Shown one piece after another: positions 6,736 to 7,880 of a stretch of 7,880 nt of DNA. A program made the translations under genes and the position numbers. How positions within the stretch are numbered: position 1 is the stretch's first letter; every line of letters begins with the position of its first letter. Source of the DNA: Rhodobacterales bacterium UBA3089 (GTDB lineage: Bacteria; Pseudomonadota; Alphaproteobacteria; Rhodobacterales; Rhodobacteraceae); contig DFBD01000058.1 in NCBI GenBank assembly GCA_002367255.1, forward strand, positions 1 through 7,880. Reading direction: 5' to 3'. The notes below the pieces were generated by a model that did not search any database, was not told the origin of the DNA, and was given only the letters and a program-made list of their open reading frames with translations.

Positions 6736-7880
6736 GTGAAACGTATTTCGAGGGTGTCAATTTTCGCGTTATTAGTTATATTTTCATCATTGATCTCAGC
6801 AGCAACCGCGCAAGATACCTCCGGCTCAAATGCCGAGTCTGATGCACCCTCTGTCCAGCAAACAGTTACAGTTGATCAAATTCACCAGTATGGCCTTGTG
6901 GCTATTGCTGAGGGCGAACTCAAGAAAGCGATAGCACTATTCCGCACAGTTTTATCGGTTGCTCCAGGCCATTTGGCAGCTCGCCGGGCTTTGGTTGGAA
7001 TTTTGATTAAAACTGGAAATTACAGTGCGGCCGAGTTTCATTTGCATGAGTTATTAAGAACGGACCCCAATCCCCATAGTCAATTTGATTATCAAAAAAG
7101 CCTCGAAGAAATAGTCAAAGTCGAGCCGCTTAAGTTTAGCGGTACGTTTGCAGTCTTACCTTCAACAAATGTTAATAACGGCACACAAAATATATATTTT
7201 GACACTGATCTTGGGCAGTTCGTTATTGATGAATCCGGCCGCGAGACCTCCGGTGTTGGTTTAAATCTGGGCGTTGGCGCAAATTATCGGTGGGCATTGG
7301 GTCTCGGGCAAACATTGAAAATGGCTTCGAGCTTATCGGGCGTTTGGTACGAAATCGAAGCATTAAGACATATTGATGCGACAGTCGCGCTCAGCTACCA
7401 AAGAGAAACGGCAAAGACTCTTTGGAGCATCGGACCGTATATTCGACGAAGTTGGTACGCCCCCAATTCGAGTAGAGATACCTCAGACAACACAACGCGA
7501 GGTATCGCACTTTCCTATGCGCGACAGATATCGCCGAGCGATAAGATCAGTATTGGTGCCAGCCTCGAAGACCAATTGCATTTAGAAAAGCCATATTTGT
7601 CTGGGCCATTCCTGAGCGGAACTTTGAAGCTGGAGCACCGCTTAAACCCAAAGACGCAATACTTCATTACCTTTGGAGCACAAAGATATAAGCCAGAAGC
7701 GGCCCATATGGCTTATCAAGGATTGAACGTCACCGCGGGCATGACCACAATCTTACGTAATAGCCTAGTTACAGGAGTCACCGTTGGAATTGGACATCGT
7801 GGCTATGATGCTAACTTTACGTCTTTACTATTCCCGCGAGAAGATGACTATTATTCGGTTGAATTATCAGCGCTCAACAA
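6736..7880 (+). CDS. Slam / type XI secretion outer-membrane protein (DUF560), 3' end missing
   Basis: An open frame of 381 codons runs off the right edge without a stop. It begins with a Sec signal peptide (MKRISRVSIFALLVIFSSLI, then SAATA-QD, likely cut after residue 25). Residues about 47-130 are helical and TPR-like, including ELKKAIALFRTVLSVAPGHL (61-80) and YSAAEFHLHELLRTDPN (96-112). From about 133 the sequence becomes a beta-barrel with alternating strands; FSGTFAVLPSTNVNNGTQ (134-151) corresponds to the P-x-[ST]-N-[IV]-N signature at the start of the barrel in surface lipoprotein assembly modifiers, and SGVGLNLGVG (172-181) fits the next strand. Proteins of this family move TbpB-barrel lipoproteins or soluble relatives across the outer membrane, so the lipoprotein at 2905-3507 is the likely client. 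Family members are usually somewhat under 500 residues, so roughly the last 100 are expected beyond the window. The helical part looks short compared with neisserial Slam. It lies 122 bases after the fusion protein gene. Confidence 0.85.
   Translation, partial: MKRISRVSIFALLVIFSSLISAATAQDTSGSNAESDAPSVQQTVTVDQIHQYGLVAIAEGELKKAIALFRTVLSVAPGHLAARRALVGILIKTGNYSAAEFHLHELLRTDPNPHSQFDYQKSLEEIVKVEPLKFSGTFAVLPSTNVNNGTQNIYFDTDLGQFVIDESGRETSGVGLNLGVGANYRWALGLGQTLKMASSLSGVWYEIEALRHIDATVALSYQRETAKTLWSIGPYIRRSWYAPNSSRDTSDNTTRGIALSYARQISPSDKISIGASLEDQLHLEKPYLSGPFLSGTLKLEHRLNPKTQYFITFGAQRYKPEAAHMAYQGLNVTAGMTTILRNSLVTGVTVGIGHRGYDANFTSLLFPREDDYYSVELSALN

Overview
The window looks like part of an alphaproteobacterial chromosome or plasmid, probably from a marine or Rhodobacterales-type bacterium. 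I base this on gene families: a PrtD/PrtE-type type I secretion pair, an acidic RTX protein with Rhodobacterales-style C-terminal modules, a TbpB-like small lipoprotein and a Slam (DUF560) outer-membrane protein. An FnrL/FixK-style palindrome agrees. Taxonomy is inferred from these families only; no rRNA or other marker gene is present.

Layout. Positions 1-400 hold no intact gene. The minus strand at 41-178 carries the decayed C-terminal end of an IS3-family transposase. An AT-rich control region follows (about 365-514). It has a perfect FNR-type box (TTGAT-GTAA-ATCAA, 400-413) and a good -10 hexamer (435-440), spaced as in a class II FNR-activated promoter. Five genes then run on the plus strand: an RTX-type secreted protein (515-2863), a 200-residue lipoprotein with a TbpB-like barrel (2905-3507), a type I secretion ABC transporter (3600-5306), its HlyD-family membrane fusion protein (5303-6613, overlapping by ATGA), and a Slam / type XI secretion outer-membrane protein (6736 to beyond the window end, GTG start).

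How the genes fit together (inference). The ABC transporter and fusion protein are the two inner-membrane parts of a type I secretion system, and the RTX protein is the obvious cargo. The lipoprotein has the fold type expected of Slam cargo, and the Slam protein closes the visible cluster. The locus thus appears to pair two secretion routes to the cell surface, each with its own cargo, possibly under one oxygen- or redox-responsive promoter. No TolC-type outer-membrane channel is visible. The N-terminal 500 residues of the RTX protein match no domain I can name, so what is being put on the surface is the open question.
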